Below are positions 33,282 through 42,077 of a stretch of 64,000 bases of DNA, one piece after another; the first letter of the stretch is position 1; each line of letters begins with the position of its first letter. Location of the stretch: positions 1-64,000 of the forward strand of contig JBFWXB010000011.1 of NCBI GenBank assembly GCA_050187875.1, in the 5' to 3' direction. The DNA comes from JAFKKS01 sp050187875 (GTDB taxonomy: Bacteria; Pseudomonadota; Alphaproteobacteria; Rhizobiales; Xanthobacteraceae). Below the pieces are notes generated by a model, which did no database searches, had not been told where the DNA came from, and saw only the letters and a program-made list of their open reading frames with translations. Made by a program: the position numbers and the translations under genes.

Positions 33282-34391
33282 TTACTCGATGACCGCCTTC
33301 TCGCTCGCCGGGAAGGCCCAGCAGAGCTGCGGCGGCAGCACGATGTCGACGTCGGCGCCATTGGCATAGCGCGGCGTGGTGCCGAGCTCGAGCGCTTCGA
33401 GCTTTCCGCCGAGCGCATCGAGCTCGTAGACGGTCTGCACCCCTTGATAGTGCTGCGCCGCGACCTTGGCGGTGAAGCGGTTCGGCACGCTCGACGCGCC
33501 GGCGCCAAGCTGCACATTCTCCGGCCGCACCGCGATCTTCACCGCCTCGCCGGCCTGCAGCCCTTTCGGCATCCATGCCGTCAATGTCTGACCCGAGGGA
33601 GCCTGCACAGTGCCGAACTCGCCGTTGCGCTCGACCACCTTGCCGCCGAGCGTGTTCGAGGCGCCGGTGAAGTTCGCGACGAAGAGATCCGCCGGCCGAT
33701 TGTAGAGGTCGACGGAGGAGGCCATCTGCAACAGCTTGCCGTCGCGCATCACCCCAATGCGGTCGCCGAGCACGACCGCCTCGGCCTGGTCGTGGGTGAC
33801 GTAGAGCGCGGTGACGCCGGTCTGCTTGATGATGCGGCGAAGATCGTCGCGCAACCGCAGGCGCAGCTTCGCATCAAGGTTCGAGAGCGGCTCGTCGAGG
33901 AGGAGAAGCTGCGGCTCGTAGACGAGGCTGCGCGCCAGCGCGACGCGCTGCATCTGCCCGCCCGAAAGGGAGACGACCGCGCGCTTGGCGTATTCGCCGA
34001 GGCCGACGACGTCGAGCACCTCGGCGACCTTGCTGTCGATCGCCGCGCGCGAGACCTTCCGCTGCTTGAGCGGATAGGCGACGTTCTGCGCCACCGTCAT
34101 ATGCGGCCAGACCGCATAGGACTGGAAGACCATGCCGACATTGCGCAGGCGCGGCGGCACCAGGAGCTTGCGCGCAGGATCGGACACAACATTGGGCCCG
34201 ATCGAGATCGTGCCGCCGGTCGGGTGCTCGAGGCCGGCGACGCAGCGCAGCGTCGTCGTCTTGCCGCAGCCGGAAGGGCCGAGCAGCACGACGATCTCGC
34301 CCGCCTCGATCCGGAAGCTGACGTCATCGACGGCGGCGCGCCCCACCGAAAACTGTTTGTGCAGGTGCTCGATCTTCAGTTCGGCCGACAT
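33282..34391 (-). CDS. ABC transporter ATP-binding protein (FbpC/PotA type)
   Basis: A 369-residue ATPase. Walker A (GPSGCGKTT, about 38-46), the Q-loop (MVFQSYAVWPHMTV), the ABC signature (LSGGQMQRVALARSL) and Walker B (LLLLDEPLSNLDA) are complete, followed by the H-loop (VTHDQAEA). A C-terminal TOBE-type regulatory domain occupies about residues 240-369. GAGGAG precedes the ATG. It is the last gene of the leftward operon of permease, binding protein, binding protein and ATPase (38483 to 33282) and energises that importer. Confidence 0.93.
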   Translation of the reverse strand: MSAELKIEHLHKQFSVGRAAVDDVSFRIEAGEIVVLLGPSGCGKTTTLRCVAGLEHPTGGTISIGPNVVSDPARKLLVPPRLRNVGMVFQSYAVWPHMTVAQNVAYPLKQRKVSRAAIDSKVAEVLDVVGLGEYAKRAVVSLSGGQMQRVALARSLVYEPQLLLLDEPLSNLDAKLRLRLRDDLRRIIKQTGVTALYVTHDQAEAVVLGDRIGVMRDGKLLQMASSVDLYNRPADLFVANFTGASNTLGGKVVERNGEFGTVQAPSGQTLTAWMPKGLQAGEAVKIAVRPENVQLGAGASSVPNRFTAKVAAQHYQGVQTVYELDALGGKLEALELGTTPRYANGADVDIVLPPQLCWAFPASEKAVIE

Positions 34392-34483
34392 TCTTTTCTC
34401 CTCGTCGACTCTTCCTCATCGGAAGGGCCGGCGGGCACGCAGGGGTGCCAGCCGCGCTTCGACTTCAATCCGTGCGGATACGG

Positions 34484-35518
34484 CTACTGCCGGTAGCCGT
34501 AGATTTTGTTCCATTCGTCGATCCAGTCCTTATGCAGTTTCACGAAGTCGTCGAACTTCGGAATCCAGACCTTCACCACCTTCGGGTCGAAGCCTTCCGG
34601 ATAGAACGGCGCCTTCTTGAGCGACGTGAGATTGCCGAGCTGCTTGATCATGAACTCCTGGCCTTCGTCGGAGAGGCACCAGTTCAGATAAAGCTTGGCG
34701 GCATTGGGATGCGCGGCCGTCTTGGTCACACCGGCGGAGAACGGCGTCACCGGAGCGCCTTCGGTTCCAAACAGGATTCCGATCGGCGCGCCGTCGCGTT
34801 GCTTCGGCAGCACGGCGTTGTAGAGGATCGGCGCGATCTGCACCTCGCCGCGGACCAGCGCGTCGGAGGTCGGCGCATTGGAGGGGAAGAGGACGGGCTG
34901 CGTCGCCGCCTGCTTTTTCCAATAATCCTTGTCGACGACCTGGCGCTCGAACATCGAGCGCGTCCAGGTCGTGCCGCCGGAGGGCGCGATCACCTGGCCG
35001 ATCTTCTTCGGGCCGTATTCAGGCTTGGTGAGGTCCATCCACGACTTCGGCGGGTTCTTCACGAGCTCGGTGTTATAGGCGATCGACCAGACGAGCGTGG
35101 CGCGTGGCCACAGCTTCTTCGACGGGCTCGCTTCGGGGATGTAGTCGGCGGCGTTCGGCGGCGCGTAATCCTGGAAGAGGTCCTCAAGGTCCTTCATCAG
35201 CGCGCGATCGGAATGGTCGACGACATCGGCGCGCAGCTTGCCGGACGCGGCCTCCGTCTTCACCCGGGTGATCAGCTGGCCGCCCGGCGCGCGAAGAAGC
35301 TCGACCTTGATCTCGGGAAACCGCTTGTTGAACGCCTTGATCACCTCTTGCTCGGTCTCGGCGATGTTCGCCGTGTAGAGCACCATCGCGCCTTCCTTCT
35401 TCGCGGCGGCGATCAGCTCCGGCGAGCCGAACTTTTCGAGCGACTTGTCCTGCGCGAAGGCGGCGCTCGAAAGCGCGACTGCGGCAAGAGCGGAGATTGC
35501 AGCAAGGCGAAATTTCAT
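34484..35518 (-). CDS. ABC transporter extracellular solute-binding protein (Fe3+-type fold), Sec-exported copy
   Basis: A 344-residue periplasmic binding protein with a Sec signal peptide (MKFRLAAISALAAVALSSAA, ending AFA). The mature part has the EKFGSPELIAAAKKEGAMVLY opening of the FbpA/PotD-like family and closes with DWIDEWNKIYGYRQ. It is a paralogue of the next gene upstream: both contain KKQAATQPVLFPS, LFQDYAPPNAADY and SIAYNTELVKNPPK. Typical iron-ligand tyrosine pairs of FbpA are not evident to me, so the ligand may be an organic acid, phosphonate or opine-like compound rather than iron. Confidence 0.9.
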   Translation of the reverse strand: MKFRLAAISALAAVALSSAAFAQDKSLEKFGSPELIAAAKKEGAMVLYTANIAETEQEVIKAFNKRFPEIKVELLRAPGGQLITRVKTEAASGKLRADVVDHSDRALMKDLEDLFQDYAPPNAADYIPEASPSKKLWPRATLVWSIAYNTELVKNPPKSWMDLTKPEYGPKKIGQVIAPSGGTTWTRSMFERQVVDKDYWKKQAATQPVLFPSNAPTSDALVRGEVQIAPILYNAVLPKQRDGAPIGILFGTEGAPVTPFSAGVTKTAAHPNAAKLYLNWCLSDEGQEFMIKQLGNLTSLKKAPFYPEGFDPKVVKVWIPKFDDFVKLHKDWIDEWNKIYGYRQ

Positions 35519-35617
35519 GATGCACCTGTCGGCAGTCGCGGGTCTTGGCCCGAAAATGTTCATGATCTGCGAGAAGCGGCCCGGGCGTCGGCGCACCCGG
35601 GCCATCTGCGTCACCGC

Positions 35618-36667
35618 CTACTGGCGATAGCCGTAGGTCTTGTTCCAGTCGTCGATCCACTGACTGCGCAGCTTCACGTATTGTTCGAAGTTCGGTACCC
35701 AGGGCTTCACCACATTCGGGTCCCAACCCGGCGGATTGAGCGGCGGCTTCTTCAAGCCGGACAGATAGCCGAGGCTCTTGATCGGCAGGGCCTGGCCTTC
35801 TTCCGAGAGACACCAGTTCATGAAGAGCTTCGCTGCGTTCGGGTTCGCGGCAGTCTTGCTGATGCCCGTCGCATAGAAATTGAGCGGCACGCCCTCGGTC
35901 GGGAAGTTGATCTCGATCGGCGCCCCATCGCGCTTCTTGATGTAGGCGATGTTGTAGAGCAGCACCCCGATCGACACTTCGCCGCGCACAAGCGAATCGG
36001 ACGTCGGCGCGCCTGACGGAAAGAGTACCGGCTGCGTCGCCGCCTGCTTCTTCCAGTAATCCTCGCCAAGGACCTGGCGCTCGAACATGATGCGGGTCCA
36101 GGTCGTGCCGCCCGAGGGGCCGACCACCTGTCCGATCATCTTTGGGCCGTATTCCGGCTTGCAAAGATCCATCCACGTCTTGGGCGGGTTCTTCACGAGC
36201 TCGGTGTTGTAGGCGATCGACCAGCCGAGCGCCGACTTCGGCCACAGCCGCTTCGAGATGAGGACGTCAGGCCGATAATCGGCCGCATTCGGCGGCGCGT
36301 AGTCCTGGAACAGGTCCTCGATGCCCTTCATGAGGCCGCGGTCGGAATGATTGACGACGTCGGCAAGGAGCTTGCCGGCGGCGGCTTCCGTCTTGATGCG
36401 GGTAATGAGCTGGCCGCCCGGCGCGCGTACCATCTCGACCTTCACGAAGGGAAAGCGCTTGTTGAAACCTTTGATGACTTCCTGTTCTGGCTCGGTGAAG
36501 TCGGCGGTGTAGTAGACGATCTTGCCTTCCTTCTTGGCCGCTTCGATCAACTCCGTGGAGCCGTAGGCGTCGTCCGCCCAAGTCGGCCTGATATGCAGCG
36601 CCGCCGCAGCGATGCCGGATGCGGCAGCCGCGCCGAACTGACGGCGAGACAGTTTGAATTCTTTCAT
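35618..36667 (-). CDS. ABC transporter extracellular solute-binding protein (Fe3+-type fold), Tat-exported copy
   Basis: A 349-residue binding protein. Its N-terminus SRRQFGAAAASGIAAAAL is a twin-arginine signal, so it should be folded before export, in contrast to its tandem paralogue at 34484, which has a Sec signal. The mature sequences align end to end and share the C-terminal WIDDWNKTYGYRQ / WIDEWNKIYGYRQ. GGAGG precedes the ATG. The gene lies 28 bases after the permease gene and 99 bases before the second binding-protein gene. Two binding proteins on one permease probably widen ligand range or affinity. Confidence 0.9.
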   Translation of the reverse strand: MKEFKLSRRQFGAAAASGIAAAALHIRPTWADDAYGSTELIEAAKKEGKIVYYTADFTEPEQEVIKGFNKRFPFVKVEMVRAPGGQLITRIKTEAAAGKLLADVVNHSDRGLMKGIEDLFQDYAPPNAADYRPDVLISKRLWPKSALGWSIAYNTELVKNPPKTWMDLCKPEYGPKMIGQVVGPSGGTTWTRIMFERQVLGEDYWKKQAATQPVLFPSGAPTSDSLVRGEVSIGVLLYNIAYIKKRDGAPIEINFPTEGVPLNFYATGISKTAANPNAAKLFMNWCLSEEGQALPIKSLGYLSGLKKPPLNPPGWDPNVVKPWVPNFEQYVKLRSQWIDDWNKTYGYRQ

Positions 36668-36695
36668 AAGTGATACCTCCGCTACGTTATTGGCG

Positions 36696-38483
36696 TTACC
36701 CCGTTTGACCGACGTCTCTCGCGCCCCCGCGTGAGATCAGGTTTGCAAAGCCGATCAGCACGGCCAGCAAAATGGTTTGCACCAGGCTGAAGGCGGCGGT
36801 GATGCCGACATTGCCGCCCTCGTAGTAATCGAGGAGCAGCACGGCCATCACCATCGTGTTGCTGGTGTAGAGAAAGAGCGACGACCCGAGCTCGCGGATC
36901 GCCAGAATGAAGAGAAGCGTCATCGCCGAAATGACGCCCGGGCGCGCGAGCGGCAGCACGATGGTGCGGATCGTGCCGAGCAGGCTTTTGCCGCAGATCC
37001 ACGCCGCCTCTTCAAGCTCGCGATGGATTTGCAGGAGCGAAGTGGAGAGCGCCTTGATCGTGTCCGGCATAAATCGCGCGATGAAGGCGAGCGCGAGAAT
37101 CCAGATGGTGCCGTAGAGGCCGCCGGGCAGGCCGATCCACGCCCACAGATAGGCGACGCCGATGACGAGGCCGGGAATCGCAACCGGGATGGTCGAGATC
37201 ACGTCGATCATCTTGCGGCCACCGAGATTCGAGCGGTGCACCGTATAGCCGACGGCGAAAGCGAACGCGCCACCGACCAGCGCCGTGATGATCCCGACCT
37301 CCATCGTGTTCCAGATCGAACGCATCGCGAGCGGATTGTCGAACAGGCGCTCGAAATGGATGAGCGAATACTGCTTGAGGTCGAACAGGCTGGCGACGTT
37401 GCGGATGAACAGGAACTTGCGGAAGGCGGCGATCACGATCGCGAGCGTCGGCAGGATGACGACCACGAAGAGATAGACGACGGCGAGGCCGAGCGTGAAA
37501 TAACGCCAAGCGCCGAGCCGCGTCACGCCGGGGCGGAATGCCTTGCCGGCGACGGTGATGTAGCTCTTCGCGCTGATCACCCGCTGCTGCAGCCAGACGA
37601 GGAAGCCCGTCACGATCATCAGGATGATAGCGACCGATGCCGCGGTCGAATAAAGCGGCGGCGACCAGTTGGTGAGCTTGAAGATGTAGGTCGTGAGCAC
37701 CGGCACATCGCCCGGCGTGCCGAGCACGGCGGGGATGCCGTAGATGCCGAGCATCACGACGAAGGAGAGCAGCGTGCCGGAAATGATCGCCGGCGCGATC
37801 AGCGGGAAGGTGACGGTGAACAGCGTCTTCGCTGCGCTGGCGCCAGAAATCTCCGCCGCCTCTTCGAGTGACGGGTCCATGTTCCGCAGCGCCGACGCGG
37901 TGAACATGTAGACGTAAGGCGCGTAGTAGATGCCGAAAATCACGATGAGGCCGCTCATCGTGTAGACGTCGAAGCGCCACTCGATACCGAACCATTTCAG
38001 GAAGGTGTTGAGAAGCCCGCTCTTCGGCGAGGCGAGGATCGACCACGCCACGGCCGCGACAAGAGGCGGCACGAACAGCGGGATCATGCTCACCGCCGAG
38101 ATGAAGCCCTTGAAGGGCGTGTCGGTGCGCACGACGACCCACGAGAAGGTCAAGCCGATCAACACCGCCAGAATCGTCCCGCCGCCGCAGGCGATCAGCG
38201 AATTCATCAGCGCGAGATGGACGTTCGGGTTCTCGAGGACGGTGGTGAAATTCTTGAACGAGAGGTTGAACGCTCCGAAGCCGTCGACGACCGGATTGGT
38301 ATTGGTCAGCGCGCCAAGCAGCAGCATAGCGACGGGATAGACGACGAGGAACGTCAGGATCAGCAGCAGCAGAATCGACCAGGCGCCCCGCACGATCGCG
38401 CGCCAGCGTTCACGCCGCACACCCTCGGCCGTAGCCTCGGCAACAGGCAAATTTCCAGCGAGCGCAGTCGTGTCGGCTGCCAA
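36696..38483 (-). CDS. ABC transporter permease, double-domain (FbpB/AfuB type)
   Basis: A 595-residue inner-membrane protein with two fused permease domains and about twelve helices. Each half has an EAA loop that contacts the ATPase: EEAAEISGASAAKTLF in the first half and LEEAAWICGKSLLGTI in the second. The start is TTG at 38483 after AGGGAGGA. It is the first gene of the importer operon. A single fused permease with two binding proteins and one ATPase gives a complete importer. An inverted repeat 83-111 bases upstream may control it. No iron box is visible there. Confidence 0.92.
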   Translation of the reverse strand: MAADTTALAGNLPVAEATAEGVRRERWRAIVRGAWSILLLLILTFLVVYPVAMLLLGALTNTNPVVDGFGAFNLSFKNFTTVLENPNVHLALMNSLIACGGGTILAVLIGLTFSWVVVRTDTPFKGFISAVSMIPLFVPPLVAAVAWSILASPKSGLLNTFLKWFGIEWRFDVYTMSGLIVIFGIYYAPYVYMFTASALRNMDPSLEEAAEISGASAAKTLFTVTFPLIAPAIISGTLLSFVVMLGIYGIPAVLGTPGDVPVLTTYIFKLTNWSPPLYSTAASVAIILMIVTGFLVWLQQRVISAKSYITVAGKAFRPGVTRLGAWRYFTLGLAVVYLFVVVILPTLAIVIAAFRKFLFIRNVASLFDLKQYSLIHFERLFDNPLAMRSIWNTMEVGIITALVGGAFAFAVGYTVHRSNLGGRKMIDVISTIPVAIPGLVIGVAYLWAWIGLPGGLYGTIWILALAFIARFMPDTIKALSTSLLQIHRELEEAAWICGKSLLGTIRTIVLPLARPGVISAMTLLFILAIRELGSSLFLYTSNTMVMAVLLLDYYEGGNVGITAAFSLVQTILLAVLIGFANLISRGGARDVGQTG

Positions 38484-38565
38484 TCCGTTCCTCCCTGCAG
38501 GCCGCTTGTCGCGGCCGATTTTATTGTTCCCGCCGCACGCGCGGATCGCCGTGCAGCCGGCCTAT

Positions 38566-38594
38566 TCTTGCAGCCCGGTTGTTGGACTGCAAGA
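38566..38594. promoter_or_regulatory. Operator-like inverted repeat upstream of the ABC importer
   Basis: TCTTGCAG (38566-38573) and CTGCAAGA (38587-38594) are perfect 8-base arms around a 13-base spacer. They lie between the MmgE/PrpD stop and the permease start, both on the minus strand. There is no U-tract, so a regulator site is more likely than a terminator. Confidence 0.4.
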
Positions 38595-38633
38595 TTGTAC
38601 GACAACGGCCTGCGGCGCGGCGCGGATATTGCA

Positions 38634-39986
38634 TCAATGCAGCGCGGTCAGCGGCAGCTCGCGCAATGTCGGCGCTGCTTCGAGATGCATGAGGCTCTCG
38701 AACAGGCTCGTCGCGCGGTTGCTGCCGACGGCGCGCGCCGAGCAATCCATGAATTTGGCCTTGAACTCGTCGGCCGACATCGGATTTTCCCAGCTTCCGC
38801 GCGCATGCGTCACGGGCGCGTGATCGATTTTCTGCCCTGATTTCAACACCACGGAGACCGAGTCGCTTTCGGCGAAGATCGAGCCGGGGCTCGGGGTTGT
38901 CGCCGTCGTGACTTTTGCGAAGGTTCCGGACACATCGGGCTGCTGCACGAAACCATCCGTCAGCTGAGCCAATCCGACCTGGCGCGCGACGAGCGCCGAG
39001 GCCATCGCGAACTCGATCGAGAACTTGGCTTCGAGGCCGTTCTGAGGATTACGGTTTCGTAACATTAGGCGCTGGGTCTCGCCGAGGGTGACCTGAATCT
39101 CCTTCACGTCATCGGGCTTGAGGTCGTTGTCCTGCGCCAGATCGATCATCGCATCGATCGCGCGATGCGTGGCGTAGCAGATCGGATAACGCTTGACGTT
39201 GACCCCCGTCTTCTCCAGCCGCCATTCGCGGCCGAGCGCCATGTCGCCCGTGAGATTGGGCTTGCCCGAGGGCGAATGCGACAGCAGGAAGCCGGTGCGG
39301 TGCTCGAGGATATCGGTCGCGCCGGTATAGCCCTTCTTGGCGAGACGCGCCGCAAGCACGCCGGACTGCGCGGTGCGGCCTGCATGCAGCGACTTCGTCA
39401 TGGTGCCGAAATTCGCGCACAGGCCCGCGGCGAGCGAGGCGGCGATGCCGAGCGCGTGCGCGGTCTTCTCCTCGTCGAGCTTGTGCAGACGCGCGCAGGC
39501 TGCCGCCGCCGAAAGCGTTCCCCACACCGCCGTCGGATGGAAGCCGCGGTCATGCAGCGCGCCCGGCTCCTGCTCGACGAGGGCTGCCCAGAGCTCGTAG
39601 CCGGCGGCGTAGGCGGCGAGCGCGTCTGCGCCACTCGCGTTAAGCGTCCAGCCCTCGGCCAGGATCGCCGGCGCGAGCGCGACGCTGGTGTGCCCGTCCA
39701 TCGCGACGTCATCGTAGTCGAGCACATGACCGGCGACGCCGTTGACGAGTGCCGCATCCATGGCCGAGAGGCCGCGGCCCGAGGGAACTTCCGGCGCGGC
39801 GTCGGCGCCCGCTTTCTCGGCGACGAGATCGCGCACGATCGCGACGGGAGGCTCGCTTGCACCGGCGATCATGGTCGCGACGCAATCGGCGATGCCTATG
39901 CGCGCCGCCTCATAGGCGCGCGTCGGGATGGCCTTGGAGTCGAACGTAGCGACGAACTGGGCCGCCTGTCGCGTCAAACCGGTCAC
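38634..39986 (-). CDS. MmgE/PrpD family protein
   Basis: A 450-residue protein of the 2-methylcitrate-dehydratase / cis-aconitate-decarboxylase fold. GVAGHVLDYDDV (about 83-94) contains the acidic-His active-site segment, FHPTAVWGTLSAAAACARLH follows, and SLHAGRTAQSG is the conserved central motif. The family dehydrates or decarboxylates tricarboxylic and related acids, but many members are of unknown substrate. The start is GTG at 39986 with GGAGGA. It is downstream of the HMG-CoA-lyase gene, separated by a repeat. A PrpF-family isomerase at 19034 could be a functional partner. Confidence 0.9.
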   Translation of the reverse strand: MTGLTRQAAQFVATFDSKAIPTRAYEAARIGIADCVATMIAGASEPPVAIVRDLVAEKAGADAAPEVPSGRGLSAMDAALVNGVAGHVLDYDDVAMDGHTSVALAPAILAEGWTLNASGADALAAYAAGYELWAALVEQEPGALHDRGFHPTAVWGTLSAAAACARLHKLDEEKTAHALGIAASLAAGLCANFGTMTKSLHAGRTAQSGVLAARLAKKGYTGATDILEHRTGFLLSHSPSGKPNLTGDMALGREWRLEKTGVNVKRYPICYATHRAIDAMIDLAQDNDLKPDDVKEIQVTLGETQRLMLRNRNPQNGLEAKFSIEFAMASALVARQVGLAQLTDGFVQQPDVSGTFAKVTTATTPSPGSIFAESDSVSVVLKSGQKIDHAPVTHARGSWENPMSADEFKAKFMDCSARAVGSNRATSLFESLMHLEAAPTLRELPLTALH

Positions 39987-40046
39987 GTTATTCCTCCCGC
40001 TTTGCGGATGATGATGACGTTGAGGAGCCGAAGCGTTCGATCATCC

Positions 40047-40111
40047 ACTCATTCCCGCGTAAGCGGGAATCCAGGAGGCTGTGGCCCTGGGTCCCGCTTT
40101 CGCGGGGACGA
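40047..40111. repeat. Intergenic inverted repeat, variant of family B
   Basis: CTCATTCCCGCGTAAGCGGG with AATCCAGG is mirrored by CCTGGGTCCCGCTTTCGCGG. It is shorter and more diverged than the other family B copies. Confidence 0.6.
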
Positions 40112-40148
40112 GCGGGAGAAAACCGTTTCGCATCCCAATCTGAAGGAT

Positions 40149-41087
40149 CTATGCGGCCGCGGCCGCGGTATCGCGGTAAGTTTTCGGCAGACCGGCGCGC
40201 GCCACCATGCCGAAGAAGCGCTCGCCCGGCAGCCAGCTTTCGACCTCCTGCCGCACGGCGATCAGCTTCTCGATATCGATGCCGGTGTCGAAGCCAAGCT
40301 CCTCGAGCAGGAAGGCCGTATCCTCGGTGTCGATATTGCCCGTCGCGCCCGGCGCGAAAGGACAGCCGCCGAGGCCGGCGAGCGAAGCATCGAAGCGGCG
40401 GACGCCGACATCGACCGCGGCCGTGACGTTGGCGATGCCGAGGCCGCGGGTGTCGTGGAAGTGCGCGGCGAGCGGCACGTTCCCAACCACCTGCGCCACA
40501 TTCTTGAAGAGGCGGCGGATCTGCGCCGGATTGCCGTAGCCGACGGTGTCGGCGAGGCTCATTTCCTGTGCGCCCGCCTCGACGAGGATCGCGGCGATCT
40601 CGACGACGCGCTTCTCCGGCACCACGCCCTGGATCGTGCAGCCGAACGACGTGGCGATGCCGGCGCCGATCTCGACCTTGCCTTTGAGGCCGCGTGCGTC
40701 GCGCTCGGCGATGATGCGGCGGAAGTCCTCGATCGATTCATCGGTCGAGCGGCGCACATTCGACTGGTTGTGCATCTCGCTCGCGGAGAGGACGTAATTC
40801 ACCTTCGGCACGCCGACATCGAAGGCGCGCTGCGCGCCCTTAAGGTTCGGCACCAGCACCGCCGGCTCGATACCGGGGATCGTCAGCGCGCCTTGCGCGA
40901 CCTCGGCGGCATCATGGAACTGCGGCACGACCTTCGGCGGCACGAACGACGTCGCCTCGAAGCGCTTCACACCGGCGGCCGCTTCCTTGCGCATCCACTC
41001 GATCTTGCGCTCGGTCGAGAGGATCGTCTTCACCATCTGGATGCCGTCGCGCGGCCCTACTTCGCGGATGAACACCTTCTCGCGCAT
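40149..41087 (-). CDS. Hydroxymethylglutaryl-CoA-lyase family enzyme
   Basis: A 312-residue TIM-barrel lyase. GPRDGIQ (residues 11-17) supplies the Arg/Asp of the active site, AAHFHDTRGLGIAN the His-x-His metal site, and LGGCPFAPGATGN the active-site Cys loop. It cleaves 3-hydroxy-3-methylglutaryl-CoA to acetyl-CoA and acetoacetate, or a close analogue. AAGGAGG overlaps the stop of the enoyl-CoA hydratase gene, and the two are 11 bases apart, so they are translationally close and likely successive in leucine/isovalerate-type or similar branched acyl-CoA breakdown. The rest of the leucine pathway is not encoded here. Confidence 0.92.
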   Translation of the reverse strand: MREKVFIREVGPRDGIQMVKTILSTERKIEWMRKEAAAGVKRFEATSFVPPKVVPQFHDAAEVAQGALTIPGIEPAVLVPNLKGAQRAFDVGVPKVNYVLSASEMHNQSNVRRSTDESIEDFRRIIAERDARGLKGKVEIGAGIATSFGCTIQGVVPEKRVVEIAAILVEAGAQEMSLADTVGYGNPAQIRRLFKNVAQVVGNVPLAAHFHDTRGLGIANVTAAVDVGVRRFDASLAGLGGCPFAPGATGNIDTEDTAFLLEELGFDTGIDIEKLIAVRQEVESWLPGERFFGMVARAGLPKTYRDTAAAAA

Positions 41088-41098
41088 GACGAACCTCC

Positions 41099-41893
41099 TT
41101 AACGGCCCTTGAACTGCGGTTTGCGCTTCTCGTTGAACGAGCGGATGCCTTCGTGCCGGTCCTCGGTCGAGACCATGCGATTATAAGCCTCGATCTCGAA
41201 CGCCAAACCGTCCCACACCGACATGTTACCGCCGCGGCTGATCGCCTGTTTCGCCTGCCGCACCGAGATCGGCGCGTTGGCGGCGATGCGCCCGGCTGTC
41301 GCCAGCGCCTCGGAGAGGAGCTGCGGGCCGGGGAACACGGCGTTCACCAGGCCCCATTGCACAGCCTCTGCGACGGTGAACGGCTTACCGGACAGAATGA
41401 TCTCCTTGGCGCGGCGCTCGCCGACCGCGCGCGGCAGGTTCTGCGTCGCGCCGGCGCCGGGCATGATGCCGAGCGTCACTTCCGTCAGCGCAAAGCGGGC
41501 ATGCTCGGCCGCATAGATGAAGTCGCAGCACATCGCGATCTCGCAGCCGCCGGCATAGGCCGCGCCGTTGACCGCGCCGATGACCGGCGTCGGGCAGGCC
41601 ATGATCGCGCGCACCATGCGCTCGAAAATGACATGCTGGCGCGTCCACTGCTCGTCGGTCATGCCGTTGCGCTCTTTGAGGTCTCCGCCGGCGCAGAAGG
41701 CCTTCTCCCCTGCCCCCGTGAGCACCACGCAACGCGTATCGCCGGGATCGAGCGCGATGTCCTCGAAACAATTCATCAGGTCGAGGCCCATCTGCGTGTT
41801 CATGGCGTTGGCCACATCCGGACGGTTCATCGTCACCTGCAGCACATGCGCCTGTGGCATGGCGAGGGCGAGAGTGGCAAAGTCACGGCGCAT
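41099..41893 (-). CDS. Enoyl-CoA hydratase/isomerase family protein
   Basis: A 264-residue crotonase. The oxyanion-hole segment GEKAFCAGGDLKER is present, and both Glu residues used by true hydratases are kept, in GGCEIAMCCD and TEVTLGIMPGAGATQNLPR. A hydratase reaction is therefore likely. The ATG at 41893 follows AAAGGA; the longer frame has no family similarity upstream. It is the first gene of a two-gene operon with the HMG-CoA-lyase-like gene and could provide the 3-hydroxyacyl-CoA that the lyase cleaves. The gene is divergent from the pseudo-protease gene, with 184 bases between starts. Confidence 0.92.
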   Translation of the reverse strand: MRRDFATLALAMPQAHVLQVTMNRPDVANAMNTQMGLDLMNCFEDIALDPGDTRCVVLTGAGEKAFCAGGDLKERNGMTDEQWTRQHVIFERMVRAIMACPTPVIGAVNGAAYAGGCEIAMCCDFIYAAEHARFALTEVTLGIMPGAGATQNLPRAVGERRAKEIILSGKPFTVAEAVQWGLVNAVFPGPQLLSEALATAGRIAANAPISVRQAKQAISRGGNMSVWDGLAFEIEAYNRMVSTEDRHEGIRSFNEKRKPQFKGR

Positions 41894-42077
41894 GCCGGTG
41901 GGGTTCCTTTCCGCAATTTGGATTTGAGCGCGGGGCACACTACGTTTCGACTGAGGGTGTGACAATGCCCGGGCCGGGATGCGACCTCTGCGCCCAGGCC
42001 CTATCTGTACAGGATCGACATCCGAACCCTGGGGCGCGCCGCGCATTGAACCGGCGAGCCCTGCAACGGAGCGGCCG

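Noticed and set aside
39165..41102. A 645-codon plus-strand frame
   Set aside because: It is antisense to the MmgE/PrpD and HMG-CoA-lyase-like genes, both strongly supported by motifs.
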